From contig CAVUUV010000003.1 of the NCBI GenBank assembly GCA_963744905.1, positions 124,001-188,000 of the forward strand: a stretch of DNA of 64,000 nucleotides, read 5' to 3'. The position numbers were made by a program, and so were the translations under genes. The notes beneath the pieces are model-generated. The model saw nothing but the letters and a program-made list of their open reading frames with translations. It had not been told where the DNA came from and made no database searches. Within the stretch, counting starts at the first letter, position 1. The number at the start of each line of letters is the position of its first letter. The stretch is from DATFFO01 sp963744905. GTDB taxonomy: Bacteria; Actinomycetota; Acidimicrobiia; Spongiisociales; ZC4RG35. Of the stretch, positions 1 through 11,175 are shown in pieces.

Positions 1-51
1 GGGACCGAGATGGTGCGCAGGGCTATTCGCCAGTTGCAGGAGCCGGCATGA
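1..51 (+). CDS. C-terminal end of upstream gene, probably FAD-binding subunit of the molybdenum hydroxylase
   Basis: The first codon-aligned frame runs open from base 1 to a TGA at 49-51 and reads GTEMVRRAIRQLQEPA. The stop overlaps the ATG of the FeS subunit (ATGA), the same coupling seen throughout this operon. In CO dehydrogenase and xanthine dehydrogenase operons the medium FAD subunit commonly precedes the FeS subunit, and a C-terminal helix of this kind is typical. Only 16 residues are visible, so the assignment rests mainly on context. Confidence 0.5.
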   Translation, partial: GTEMVRRAIRQLQEPA

Positions 52-541
52 CGTTGGTGCCCCCATCCGGGCGCGTCACGGTCGCGCTAACCGTCAATGG
101 TGAGCGGCACCGGGCGGAAGTCGAACCTCGCACCCTCCTCTCCGACCTGCTCCGCGAGCACCTGGGGCTGACCGGCACCAATCTCGGCTGCGAGCACGGC
201 TATTGCGGCGCCTGCACCGTGATAGTCGACGGCCAGACCGCCCGCAGCTGCCTGATGCTGGCCGCCACCGCCGACGGCGCCGAGGTCATCACGGTGGAGG
301 GTCTGGCCCCCGACGCCCACCACCTCAACACCCTCCAGGCCGCCTTCCAGGAGCACCACGGCCTGCAGTGCGGCTACTGCACTCCCGGCATCCTGATGAC
401 CGCCACCGAGCTGGTGGAATCGGGCCAGGCCCTCGACGAGCAATCGGTCCGCCGGGCCCTGGCCGGCAACATCTGCCGCTGCACCGGCTATGTCCACGTC
501 GTGGAGGCGATCCTGGCCGCAGCCCGGGCGAGGGAGACCCC

Positions 542-545
<4 letters not shown>
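48..545 (+). CDS. [2Fe-2S] subunit of a molybdenum hydroxylase (xanthine/CO dehydrogenase family)
   Basis: Small electron-transfer subunit that carries two [2Fe-2S] clusters between the Mo site and FAD. The 165-residue length is normal for the family. The plant-type ferredoxin cluster is seen as GCEHGYCGAC (Cys48, 53, 56) plus Cys68, and the helical second cluster as CGYC (Cys108, 111) with CRCTGY (Cys143, 145). The start ATG overlaps the preceding stop and the stop overlaps the next ATG, so the three subunits are translationally coupled. The substrate cannot be read from this subunit. CO, purines, aldehydes and N-heterocycles are all possible in the family. Confidence 0.93.
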
Positions 546-2889
<2,344 letters not shown>

Positions 2890-2893
<4 letters not shown>

Positions 2894-4344
2894 GCCGCAT
2901 CACAGTCTCGGCGATTCAGCTCGGATCCCAGGAGGGAAAGACTCTCGACGAGGCCTTCGCAGCCGCCACGGCTGCGGTCGACGAGGCGGTGGCGGCAGGG
3001 GCCGAACTGGTGGTGCTGCCCGAGATCTGGACCCCGGGCTACTTCGCCTTCGACGATTACGCCGACGCCGCCGACCAGGCCCCGACGATGAGGGAGCGAC
3101 TGGCCCAACTGGCGGGCCGCCACGGCATTCATCTCCACGCAGGGTCCTTCGTGGAGCGACGCCAAGGACACCTGTACAACACCAGCGTCCTGTTGGGTCC
3201 CGACGGAGCGACCGTGGCCGAGTACTCCAAGATCCACCTGTTCGGATACGGTTCCCGCGAGCCAGAGGTTCTCACCCCCGGAGCCTCGCCCACCGTGGTC
3301 GACACAGACCTGGGGCGGGTGGGCCTGGCGGTGTGTTATGACCTGCGTTTCCCCGAGTTGTTCCGGGAGATGACCGACCGGGGTGCCGAGCTGGTGCTGG
3401 TGGCCTCGGCCTGGCCCCATCCCAGGGTCGAGGCGTGGAACACCCTGGCCGCCGCCCGGGCCATCGAGAACCAGGTCTTTCTGGTCGCAGCCAACGGTGT
3501 CGGCCCCACCCTCTCGGGGCCGAGTCTGTGCGGTCACTCGGTGATTCATGATCCCTGGGGGGTGCCGGTGGCGCGAGCCGGCGACGCCCCCACCGTCATC
3601 ACCACCATCATCGATCTGGCCACGGTGGCAGACGCCCGGGGCCGCCTCCGCCAGCTGGCCGACCGCCGGCTCCTCTCCCCCGCCCACCCCCGGCTCACCT
3701 TCCGCCGACCCGGGGAGCGTCCCCTGGCGATGAACGTGACCCGGGTCGACATCGCCGGCTACACCGGGCGGGACCGGGCCGCCGTGGACCGCTATGTGGC
3801 CAAGCTGGAGGAGGAGGGGATCGCCCCGCCCTCTTCCATCCCGTCCCTGTTCCGGGCGGGAGCGGACCGGGTGGTGAGCCACGACACGATCGACGTGACG
3901 GGTTCCGAAACCTGCGGCGAAGTCGAGTTCGTCCTACTGGTCACCGATCAGGGCGTCCACGTCACCGTCGGATCCGACCACACGGATCGGGCCCTGGAGC
4001 AGACCTCGATTCCCCTCGCCAAGCAGGTGGTCCCCAAGGTGGTGGCCCGGGAGGCTTGGCGACTGGCGGAGGTGGAGGGCCACTGGGACAGCCTCCGCCT
4101 CGAAGCATGGGTTGGCGAGGACCGCCGTCCCTACCAGGAGACCGGGGTCGATTTCTTTCTACCGCCCTCTGACATCCTCGACCTCGTCCCCGCAGCCAAC
4201 GGCACCGTCGTCTTCGGTGGCACCGTCTCCTCGCTGGGGGGTGGGTTCGACTTCGACCCCGTCTTCACCGGACGCCTCACCGACCCCGTCCTGGATCGCT
4301 CCATCGAGTTCACCTACCGCGCCCGACCCCTGGAGGAGTCATGA
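2890..4344 (+). CDS. Nitrilase-superfamily amidohydrolase fused to a DUF2848 domain
   Basis: The 484-aa protein has two parts. Residues 1-265 form a carbon-nitrogen hydrolase domain with the Glu-Lys-Cys triad: LPEIW (Glu45), YSKIHLFGYG (Lys114) and VCYDLRFPELFR (Cys149). Residues about 275-484 match my memory of DUF2848, a family distantly related to fumarylacetoacetate hydrolase, through YTGRDRAAVDRY, TGSETCGEVE (337-346) and GSDHTDRALE (361-370). Nitrilase enzymes hydrolyse amides or carbamoyl groups; the role of DUF2848 is not established. Start and stop overlap both neighbours by ATGA. The two domains normally occur as separate proteins, so the fusion suggests consecutive steps. No frameshift is needed to join them. 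Confidence 0.88.
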
Positions 4345-5030
4345 TCGACAAATCCCCCGTCGGTTTCGCCGACCCCGACCTCATTCCCTGGGAACCCGAG
4401 GCCGGAATCGAGGGCCTCTATTCCAAGACCCTGGCCCACTGCCCCGGCACCGCCAGCTACACCCGATTGCTCAAGTTCCTCCCCGGGACCGACACCTCCC
4501 GGGCCGGGGTCCAGGCCCACGACCATCTGGAGGAGCTGTGGATCGTCGAGGGGGCCATCTTCGATCTGACCTTGCAGGAGAACTTCACGGCCGGGATGTA
4601 TGCCAACCGCCTCTACGGCATGGACCACGGGCCATGGGTGGCGCCCGGCGGTGCCATCACGTTCGAGCTGCGCGACAACGACCCCGAAGGCAAGATCGGG
4701 AAGGAACAGGTCGAGTTCTTCGACCCGGCCCTCCGCCCCTGGGACGGCCGCGACGATGGGGCGGGCGTGTACGTCAAGAACCTGACCACCTGTCCCGATA
4801 CCGGATCGTTCGGACGCCTGGTCAAGTTCCATCCCGGCGCCACCGCCCCCACCACCCTGAGCGGAGACAGGGCTCGAAGTGAGCTGTGGGTGGTGTCGGG
4901 CGACTTGCGAGACACGCACCGAAGGGTCCACCCCGGTGGCACCTACGGCAACCTCGACGTGGACCTACTCGACGGCTCCTGGACCTCGGAGCAGGGATGT
5001 CTCGTCTTCGAGGTGCGGAACCTGATCTGA
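4341..5030 (+). CDS. Double-cupin protein (ChrR/cupin_7-like)
   Basis: A 229-aa protein with two cupin repeats. Repeat 1 (about 25-110) keeps a plausible metal site, AHDHLEELWIVEG (His60, His62, Glu64/65), of the type seen in ChrR-like cupins. Repeat 2 (about 140-225) has SELWVVSGDL followed by HPGGTYG but lacks the HxH pair, so it is probably structural. The start overlaps the nitrilase stop (ATGA). Cupins of this type act as small-molecule dioxygenases or isomerases, or as sensors. In this operon it may process the product of the Mo hydroxylase and hydrolase, but nothing in the sequence fixes the reaction. Confidence 0.8.
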   Translation: MIDKSPVGFADPDLIPWEPEAGIEGLYSKTLAHCPGTASYTRLLKFLPGTDTSRAGVQAHDHLEELWIVEGAIFDLTLQENFTAGMYANRLYGMDHGPWVAPGGAITFELRDNDPEGKIGKEQVEFFDPALRPWDGRDDGAGVYVKNLTTCPDTGSFGRLVKFHPGATAPTTLSGDRARSELWVVSGDLRDTHRRVHPGGTYGNLDVDLLDGSWTSEQGCLVFEVRNLI

Positions 5031-5034
5031 GGAG

Positions 5035-5706
5035 ATGACCCGGTTGGACCATTCAACAGAATCCGAGCTCCACGTCCCCTTGCTCCAGGACGCCGTCCTC
5101 GACAACCTGCGGGAGAGGCTGTTGGACGGGACCTTCCCTCCCGGATCGCAACTCAACATACGCGAGGTGGCGGCTCGACTCGGGGTCTCGGCAGTGCCGG
5201 TTCGCGAGGCGATCAAGATCCTCCAGAGCGAGGGACGTTTGGTCCACGAGCGCGGCAAGGGCTACTACGTGCGCCGGCTATCCGGTGAGGAGATGGTGCA
5301 GGTCAACCAGCTCTCGGCCATGATCGAGGACGAGCTGCTGGCCGCCGGGGTACCGAAGATGACCCCCCAGCACAAGGCTGAGATGGTGGAGGCGGCCGGG
5401 GTGGTCACCAGGGAGGGAGGCGACAAGCGAGAGGTGCTCGCCGCCCACCGACGGCTGCATTTCATCCCCTTCGAGGCGTCGGGGCTAAGTATCTTCCTCG
5501 ACGTCGTCAATCGGCTCTGGGACCAGTACGAGCACTACCGGCTTTTGTTCTTCGACAGCGACATGGCCTTGAAGTCGAGCGCCATCGAGGAGCATCGCCG
5601 CTTCGCCCGAGCCTGTGTGGACGGGGACGCCGAGCTGGCCCGGCGGATCCATGCCGAGCACCGGATGTCCTCGTTCCGGCACCTGGCCCGCATCGCCGAC
5701 GAATAG
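5035..5706 (+). CDS. GntR-family transcriptional regulator (FCD type)
   Basis: Residues 15-85 form a winged helix: NIREVAARLGVSAVPVREAI is the recognition region and VHERGKGYYVRRL the wing. The rest is a helical FCD-like ligand domain with AAHRRLHF, EHYRLLFF and EHRRFARAC as likely metal or ligand positions. It follows the cupin gene by 4 bases and probably controls the Mo-hydroxylase operon. The start is uncertain: GGAG at 5031-5034 abuts the ATG at 5035, whereas a TTG at 5044 would have correct spacing. Its palindromic operator was not recognised near this gene; the 15-bp operator family of the window lies elsewhere. Confidence 0.88.
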   Translation: MTRLDHSTESELHVPLLQDAVLDNLRERLLDGTFPPGSQLNIREVAARLGVSAVPVREAIKILQSEGRLVHERGKGYYVRRLSGEEMVQVNQLSAMIEDELLAAGVPKMTPQHKAEMVEAAGVVTREGGDKREVLAAHRRLHFIPFEASGLSIFLDVVNRLWDQYEHYRLLFFDSDMALKSSAIEEHRRFARACVDGDAELARRIHAEHRMSSFRHLARIADE

Positions 5707-5739
5707 CGCCGGGAGCGCTCCCCTACCTGGCCCCTGCTG

Positions 5740-6507
5740 TCAGTGCAGGAGATCGGTGAAGGCAGAGCGAGCCAGGTCGGCCTCGATCCGCGATTCGATC
5801 ACCCGGGCGGCATGCTCCGCCAGCTCGCTGGAGTCCGAACGACCCGGGTCGGTGATGGCAAGCACACCGACCAGGACCCGGTTGACATGGATCGGAGCCA
5901 GCTCCACCCGGCCTGATTCGAGTCCCAGGTCGGGCCCGGCGCATTCGGCGATGCGGTGATCGAGCAGCGAGCGAAGCGGTTCTTTGCCCGCTTCCAGCGC
6001 CCGACCGGCCAGCGGACGCAGGGCCCCCGCAGCCTCGTCGTCAGCGAAGGAGCCGAAGAAGGCCGACACCACCGACCCGAAGAGCGGATTGTCCACCACC
6101 GGACCCAACAGCACCGCCGAGGCGTTGAGACTCGAACGCAGGTCGGCCAGCATCCCGTCCAGCCAGCCCCGCTCACTCTGGGCCCGTCCCAGGAAGGTGG
6201 CCCAGGAAGCGTCGAGGTCGCCTAGGTCGGAGGTACCGGGGTCAACGGCGTCTACCGGCTGGCTCTCCAGGAGCCGGTGCGCTTCTGAGGCGCGCAGCCC
6301 GGCATCGACCTGCTGGCGTAGCCAGGTGAGCTGGGCGATCTGGTGGTTGCTGTAGAGTCGACGGCCCGACCGATCTCGGGTGGGCGTGACCGTGCCGTAA
6401 CGATCCTCCCAGGTGCGAATCGTGGTAACCGAGAGGCCCGACTTGCGGGCCGCGGTTCCGATATTGAAGACCGCTTCCTCGTCGTGATCAGCTGTGGCGG
6501 GGTTCAT
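5740..6507 (-). CDS. MerR-family regulator with C-terminal sensory domain
   Basis: A 255-aa protein. Residues 13-80 form a MerR winged helix (IGTAARKSGLSVTTIRTWED, then RLYSNHQIAQL). Residues about 105-250 form a GAF-like region, ending SRIEADLARSAFTDLLH. The start chosen is the ATG at 6507, which has GGGAG 8 bases upstream; an in-frame ATG five codons earlier (6522) has no ribosome site. The closest upstream feature is operator A (6581-6595), 73 bp away, identical on the opposite strand to the operator of the N-methylglutamate-synthase-like genes. This regulator is therefore probably part of the same regulon. Inducer unknown. Confidence 0.85.
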   Translation of the reverse strand: MNPATADHDEEAVFNIGTAARKSGLSVTTIRTWEDRYGTVTPTRDRSGRRLYSNHQIAQLTWLRQQVDAGLRASEAHRLLESQPVDAVDPGTSDLGDLDASWATFLGRAQSERGWLDGMLADLRSSLNASAVLLGPVVDNPLFGSVVSAFFGSFADDEAAGALRPLAGRALEAGKEPLRSLLDHRIAECAGPDLGLESGRVELAPIHVNRVLVGVLAITDPGRSDSSELAEHAARVIESRIEADLARSAFTDLLH

Positions 6508-6580
6508 CGACTTTTCTCCCATGCTCGCCTTCTTCGGGCGCTCTAAGACCCAACTTCCTCCGCCTCCCCTTCGGGGGCTT

Positions 6581-6595
6581 GTGTACTGAATACAC
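6581..6595. promoter_or_regulatory. Operator A, GntR-type palindrome upstream of the MerR gene
   Basis: GTGTACTGAATACAC is the exact reverse complement of operator B (GTGTATTCAGTACAC) at 16219. The half-sites GTGTA and TACAC are separated by 5 bases. It lies 73 bp upstream of the MerR-gene start and in no coding sequence. A 15-base identity between two intergenic sites 10 kb apart is very unlikely by chance. Confidence 0.75.
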
Positions 6596-6654
6596 TGTAG
6601 CCGAACGAAGGCGGGCCAATGTCCCCTGGTCCCGACAACATCGTCGGTGACGGC

Positions 6655-7356
6655 TCACTCACTCTTGAATACTGGCTCCTCGACGCCGGGGAGCCAGACA
6701 TCAGCCAGCTTAACTGTCTTCAGACCATCTGCGAATGCTGTCCAATGGTGATCAGCCTCAAACTCACGTTTCAGCACCTCCGCTGCAGATCGATAACTGT
6801 TGATGGCATCCTCGCCGAAGCCTGCATCGTCCGCTCCGGCACCAATCAGCCCCACCCAGGCGGACTCTGCGAAGACGGGGACGTTGAGAGACCACCGCAT
6901 CTCCGTGCCGTAGTAGCGTCGACGCAGGGGCGCAACCATGTCATCGACGTGGGCCAGGACCGTCTCTCCCGCCACCCATCGGGGCACGTAGGCCTCGAGT
7001 TCACTCATGGGGATCACACTGACCCGCTTCAGACGCTCGTTTCTGCCTCTGACTTCGACGGTTGGATCGAGATTGATCATCGCCCCCGAGAGCCCCATGT
7101 CCGGATGGAGGAAGTTGACGACGATGAAGCTGGCCAGGGGCTGCCAACGATGAGTGAGACGCCGCAACACGTCGGCCACGAAGGTTTCGCGCCTCGACAG
7201 CCAGGCACTGAATCTGCCCTCCGGCGTCCACGACCGGGGCGGGAATGGGTCGAGGACCGGTGCACCCATCGTCTCCAATTGTGATCTTCGTCCTGACTTT
7301 CCGGTGCCGTCGATCCCCGGCGCACCATCCCCGATCTCATCTGAAGATCTGGACAC
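6655..7356 (-). CDS. Uncharacterised protein, possible GAF-like domain
   Basis: I do not recognise a family with confidence. The 233-aa product has a charged N-terminus and then a mixed alpha/beta region (WQPLASFIVVNFLHPDMG, VPRWVAGETVLAHVDDM, RWSLNVPVFAESAWVGLIG). Its strand pattern and the closing helix resemble a GAF or PAS-like sensor fold. The start chosen is the GTG at 7356 because GGGAGGAG lies 9 bases upstream; an earlier GTG at 7386 lacks such a site. It is transcribed toward the MerR gene, whose C-terminal region may be a similar fold, so the pair could sense related ligands. Function not assigned. Confidence 0.6.
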   Translation of the reverse strand: MSRSSDEIGDGAPGIDGTGKSGRRSQLETMGAPVLDPFPPRSWTPEGRFSAWLSRRETFVADVLRRLTHRWQPLASFIVVNFLHPDMGLSGAMINLDPTVEVRGRNERLKRVSVIPMSELEAYVPRWVAGETVLAHVDDMVAPLRRRYYGTEMRWSLNVPVFAESAWVGLIGAGADDAGFGEDAINSYRSAAEVLKREFEADHHWTAFADGLKTVKLADVWLPGVEEPVFKSE

Positions 7357-7461
7357 TCGTAGGCTCTCCTCCCGCCCAGTCCGCACCGCTCACCGGCAAC
7401 GATGGAATTATCCGTCATCATCGGCCGTTGGACAAGCTGTCCCACGAATCGAGAGGTAGCA

Positions 7462-7851
7462 ATGGCGACTATCGCCCTGACCAAAGAGACATTCAACGAC
7501 ACGATCGCCGACAACGACACGGTGCTCATCGACTTCTGGGCCGAATGGTGCGGACCGTGCCGGTCGTTCGCTCCCACCTACGAGAAGGCCTCGGAGGAGC
7601 ACTCCGACATGGTCTTCGCCAAGGTGGACACGGAGGAACAGCCCGAGTTGGCGGAGGCGTTTGGGATCCGCTCCATCCCCACGCTGATGGTGTTCCGCGA
7701 CCAGATCCTGCTCTACAGCCAGCCCGGGGCACTACCCCCGGCCGCTTTCGACGACCTGCTCAACCAGGTCGAGGCGCTGGACATGGATGACGTGCGGCGT
7801 CAGATCGACGAGCAGAAGTCCAACGAGAGCGAAGGCAGCGCGGCCAGCTGA
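7462..7851 (+). CDS. trxA: Thioredoxin
   Basis: Cytosolic dithiol-disulfide oxidoreductase, 129 aa. The redox site WCGPC is at residues 29-33, followed by KVDTEEQPELAEAFGIRSIP with the cis-Pro of the fold. About 20 residues beyond a minimal thioredoxin form a hydrophilic tail rich in Asp, Glu and Ser. The ATG at 7462 has GAGAGG 5 bases upstream. The gene is monocistronic: the neighbour upstream is divergent and a terminator hairpin follows at 7873. Confidence 0.93.
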   Translation: MATIALTKETFNDTIADNDTVLIDFWAEWCGPCRSFAPTYEKASEEHSDMVFAKVDTEEQPELAEAFGIRSIPTLMVFRDQILLYSQPGALPPAAFDDLLNQVEALDMDDVRRQIDEQKSNESEGSAAS

Positions 7852-7872
7852 GCCCAAACCGAACGTTGTGTG

Positions 7873-7898
7873 AGGGCCGCTCCCCCCGGGGCGGCCCT
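7873..7898 (+). terminator. Terminator hairpin after thioredoxin gene
   Basis: AGGGCCGC (7873-7880) pairs with GCGGCCCT (7891-7898), and the loop contains a further C-run and G-run able to pair. CTCTAGTTTCC follows. It lies 21 bp after the thioredoxin stop and before the convergent end of mnmA, so it may serve both strands. Confidence 0.7.
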
Positions 7899-7953
7899 CT
7901 CTAGTTTCCGACTGAGCGTGTGGACGCGGCCGTCGGTCCGTGCCCTTCGTCGC

Positions 7954-9006
7954 TCACGGATGGGCTTCGACGATCAAAGCCCCTCCCAGCACCTCGTCAC
8001 CGTCGTAGAAGGTGATGGTCTGACCGGCGGCCACCGCCTCCTGAGGATGATCGAAGGTGACGGCGTTTCCTTCCAGATGGGCCCCCACCGGCTCTCCATG
8101 AGCCCTGAACTGGGCCACCACCGGGCCGAAGATCTCGGCACCGGAAACGGTGGTGAGCCCTGAGATCCCCACGCCGGAGACGGACAGGTCGGCCCGGGTC
8201 CCGAGGGTGATGGTGGCGGTGGCGGCATCGATCGAGGTGACGTAACGTGGTTCACCTACCGCCACACCCAGACCCCGCCGCTGACCGATGGTGAAACCGA
8301 CCACCCCGTCGTGGCGGCCCAGCTCGGTCCCATCACGATCGACGATCTGGCCCGGCCGGGAGCCCTCCGGAGCGACCCGGCCGAGGAAATCGCGATAGTC
8401 GCCACCCCTGACGAAGCAGATGTCCATCGACTCGCGCTTGTGAGCGTTCCGCAACCCCAGGCGGTCGGCCTCAGCCCGGGTTTGCGGCTTGGTCAGATTT
8501 CCGAGGGGGAAGCGCACCCGCTCCAGCTGGTCCTGGCCCAGCATCGACAAGACGTAGGACTGGTCCTTGGCCCGGTCGGTCCCGCGCCACATGTGCCACC
8601 CATCCGCAAGGAGGGCCGTTCGGGCGTAGTGACCGGTGACCACCAGATCACACCCCAGGTCGGCGGCGTGGCCCAGCAAGGCAGCGAACTTGACCGCCCG
8701 ATTGCATTCCACGCATGGATTGGGGGTGCGGCCGGCCAGATAGTCGTCCACGAACCGGTCGATGACACCGGCCGAGAAGTGATCGGTGTAATCGACCACG
8801 TAATAGGGGATCCCGAGCCGGGCCGCCACCCGGCGGGCGTCCTCGGCGTCGGAGACCGTACAGCACCCTGAAGTAGGTGCCTCCCCGTTGGGACCCGACC
8901 ACATCTTCATGGTGACGCCGATCACCTCGTGGCCCTGGTCGGCCATGAGGGCGGCGGCCACCGATGAGTCGACCCCACCCGACATCGCCGCCAGAACCTT
9001 GCTCAC
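7954..9006 (-). CDS. mnmA: tRNA-specific 2-thiouridylase MnmA
   Basis: Makes 2-thiouridine at position 34 of tRNAs for Lys, Glu and Gln, using sulfur relayed from a cysteine desulfurase. The 350-aa protein starts with the ATP pyrophosphatase loop SGGVDSS (9-15). The catalytic cysteines are Cys98 (NPCVECN) and Cys197 (DICFVRGGDYRDFL). A C-terminal beta-barrel follows. Length and motifs are complete. A cysteine desulfurase on the same strand (11176-12294) is the likely sulfur donor, with the oppositely oriented kup between them. Confidence 0.96.
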   Translation of the reverse strand: MSKVLAAMSGGVDSSVAAALMADQGHEVIGVTMKMWSGPNGEAPTSGCCTVSDAEDARRVAARLGIPYYVVDYTDHFSAGVIDRFVDDYLAGRTPNPCVECNRAVKFAALLGHAADLGCDLVVTGHYARTALLADGWHMWRGTDRAKDQSYVLSMLGQDQLERVRFPLGNLTKPQTRAEADRLGLRNAHKRESMDICFVRGGDYRDFLGRVAPEGSRPGQIVDRDGTELGRHDGVVGFTIGQRRGLGVAVGEPRYVTSIDAATATITLGTRADLSVSGVGISGLTTVSGAEIFGPVVAQFRAHGEPVGAHLEGNAVTFDHPQEAVAAGQTITFYDGDEVLGGALIVEAHP

Positions 9007-9112
9007 CGGTGATTCCTCACCCGCTCCAGGGTAGGGCGCCCCAATTCCACTGCTGATCCCACTCGGGGGCCCGATGCAGCCTGCAGCGGCGTTGTGAGTA
9101 GCCTGCTCGCTC

Positions 9113-10984
9113 GTGGCTGAGGGTCATGGATCCAATGGAAGACGGCTGGGACTCGTCATCGCGGCCCTGGGCGTGGTGTATGGAGACATCGGCACCTCGC
9201 CTCTATACGCCCTCAGGGAGTCTCTGGCCGAGGAGCACGAGGTGGTCGCGACCCAGGCCAATGTGGTTGGAGTGCTCTCCCTGATCATCTGGGCTCTCAT
9301 CGTGGTGATCGCCATCAAGTACGTGGCGCTGGTGATGAGGGCCGACAACCACGGCGAGGGCGGGATCCTGGCCCTGACCTCGCTGATGAAGAGCGATCCC
9401 AACATCAAATGGCGCACCGGGCTGTTTCTCTTCGGGTTGTTCGGCACGGCTCTGCTCTACGGGGATGGCGCCATCACCCCTGCCATATCGGTTCTGTCGG
9501 CCGTCGAGGGCCTGGAGGTGGCCACCCCGGTCTTCGCCCCCTACATCATCCCCATCTCCGTCGCCATACTGGTGCTGCTTTTCGCCGTTCAGTGGCGGGG
9601 CACCGGCGCCATAGGCCGGGTGTTCGGGATGGTGATGCTGGTCTGGTTCGGGACGCTGGCCGTGCTGGGGATCCTCCACATCTTCGACGCTCCCGCCGTC
9701 CTGGCCGCCTTCAACCCGGTCCACGCCGTGAGCTACTTCTCCAGGAATGGGTTCCCCGCCTTTCGGTCGCTGGGTTCGGTGTTCCTGGTAGTGACAGGCG
9801 GTGAGGCGCTGTACGCCGACATGGGCCATTTCGGGTCCGGGCCTATCAGGATCGGCTGGTACACGATGGTGATGCCGGCCCTGGTGCTCACCTACCTGGG
9901 ACAGGGGGCTCTGCTCATGTCCAACCCGGACGCCCTCGACAACCCCTTCTATCACATGGCACCCGAATGGGCCCTGATCCCGCTGGTGATACTGGCCACA
10001 TCGGCCACGGTCATCGCCAGCCAGGCCCTCATCTCGGGCGCCTACTCGCTGACTATGCAGGCCATCCAGCTCGACTATCTGCCCCGTATGCTGATCCGTC
10101 ACACCTCCTCGGAGGAGGCGGGCCAGATCTACCTCCCCGCCGTCAACTGGGCGCTGATGATCGCCTGCGTGGGTCTGGTGATCTCCTTCCGCACCTCATC
10201 CGCCCTGGCCGCCGCCTACGGCGTGGCGGTCACCGCCACCATGGTGGTGACGACGCTCATCTTCGCCACGGTCGTGGTGGATCGCTTCGGGTGGAAGCCG
10301 TGGCAGGCTGCGGCCATGGCCATTCCACTCCTGGCGATCGACCTGGCCTTCTTCGGCGCCAACCTACTCAAGATCCCCGCCGGAGGCTGGTTCCCGCTGG
10401 TGGTGGCGGGCCTGGTCTTCTTCGTCATGACCACCTGGCAAGCCGGACGGCGGCTGGTGCGCAAGCTGATCCGCCGCGACGAGGTGCCGGTGAATGTGGT
10501 GTTCAAGACCTGGGAGCAGAGACCCCTTCCCCGAGTGCCGGGAACCGCGGTGTACCTGTTCCCTGAGGCGGGCATGATGCCACCGGCCCTGCTCACCAAC
10601 ATCCGCGCCAATCACACCGTCCACGAGTCGGTGTGGCTGGTGTCGGTGGTGGTAGAAGAGCGGCCCCACGTTCCCCCTGCCGGGCGAACCGAGGTCACCG
10701 ACCTGGGACAGGGCTTCAGCCAGATCGTCCTCCATTTCGGGTTCAGTGAGGAGCCCGACGTCATCCAGGCCTTGAAGGAGATCGACGAGCCGGCCTACGA
10801 CCCCGAGGACACCGTGTTCGTGCTGGGGAGGGAGACCATCCGCTCCACCGCCCGCCGCTTCACCATCAGCCGTTTGCGGGAGCGCATGTTCACCTTCTTC
10901 CATCGCAATGCCTCCGATGCCGCCCGCCACTTCAGCCTCCCCCCGGAGCGGGTGATCGAGATCGGTCGCATGGTCGAGATCTAG
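9113..10984 (+). CDS. kup: KUP-family potassium uptake transporter
   Basis: Integral membrane K+/H+ symporter, 623 aa. The N-terminal signature GVVYGDIGTSPLYALRE is at about 17-33. About 12 hydrophobic segments run to residue 450, with the conserved YADMGHFG near the middle. The cytosolic C-terminal domain spans about 450-623. The start is a GTG at 9113, in a short 106-bp gap divergent from mnmA; no canonical ribosome site stands out. No riboswitch was recognised upstream. Confidence 0.95.
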   Translation: MAEGHGSNGRRLGLVIAALGVVYGDIGTSPLYALRESLAEEHEVVATQANVVGVLSLIIWALIVVIAIKYVALVMRADNHGEGGILALTSLMKSDPNIKWRTGLFLFGLFGTALLYGDGAITPAISVLSAVEGLEVATPVFAPYIIPISVAILVLLFAVQWRGTGAIGRVFGMVMLVWFGTLAVLGILHIFDAPAVLAAFNPVHAVSYFSRNGFPAFRSLGSVFLVVTGGEALYADMGHFGSGPIRIGWYTMVMPALVLTYLGQGALLMSNPDALDNPFYHMAPEWALIPLVILATSATVIASQALISGAYSLTMQAIQLDYLPRMLIRHTSSEEAGQIYLPAVNWALMIACVGLVISFRTSSALAAAYGVAVTATMVVTTLIFATVVVDRFGWKPWQAAAMAIPLLAIDLAFFGANLLKIPAGGWFPLVVAGLVFFVMTTWQAGRRLVRKLIRRDEVPVNVVFKTWEQRPLPRVPGTAVYLFPEAGMMPPALLTNIRANHTVHESVWLVSVVVEERPHVPPAGRTEVTDLGQGFSQIVLHFGFSEEPDVIQALKEIDEPAYDPEDTVFVLGRETIRSTARRFTISRLRERMFTFFHRNASDAARHFSLPPERVIEIGRMVEI

Positions 10985-11175
10985 GTGAGATCTAGTCCAG
11001 CCCGCCCCCGGGATTACTCTCTCCCGGGAGTCCTTTGAGGTCTTCCGGGGTTTCTTTGGACGGTGGGGAACGGTCTCCCCGTTCTCTGGACGGTGGGGAA
11101 CGCATAGCGATGGCGACGGTCCAAAGAAGGGATGGGGCGTTCCCCAGGATCCAAAGAACCGGGGCGGGCAAACCC
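10985..11175. repeat. Terminator and repeat cluster between kup and the cysteine desulfurase gene
   Basis: This 191-bp convergent spacer holds a hairpin with CCCGGGA (11007-11013) pairing TCCCGGG (11022-11028). Two direct copies of a 22-bp element ending TGGACGGTGGGGAACG follow (11051-11072 and 11081-11102). Reversed pieces TCCAAAGAA lie at about 11119 and 11149 and can pair with TTCTTTGGA of copy 1. No coding signal is seen. It probably ends transcription from both sides. Confidence 0.6.

Noticed and set aside
9007..9112. c-di-AMP riboswitch before kup
   Set aside because: The gap is only 106 bp and no conserved riboswitch core could be recognised.
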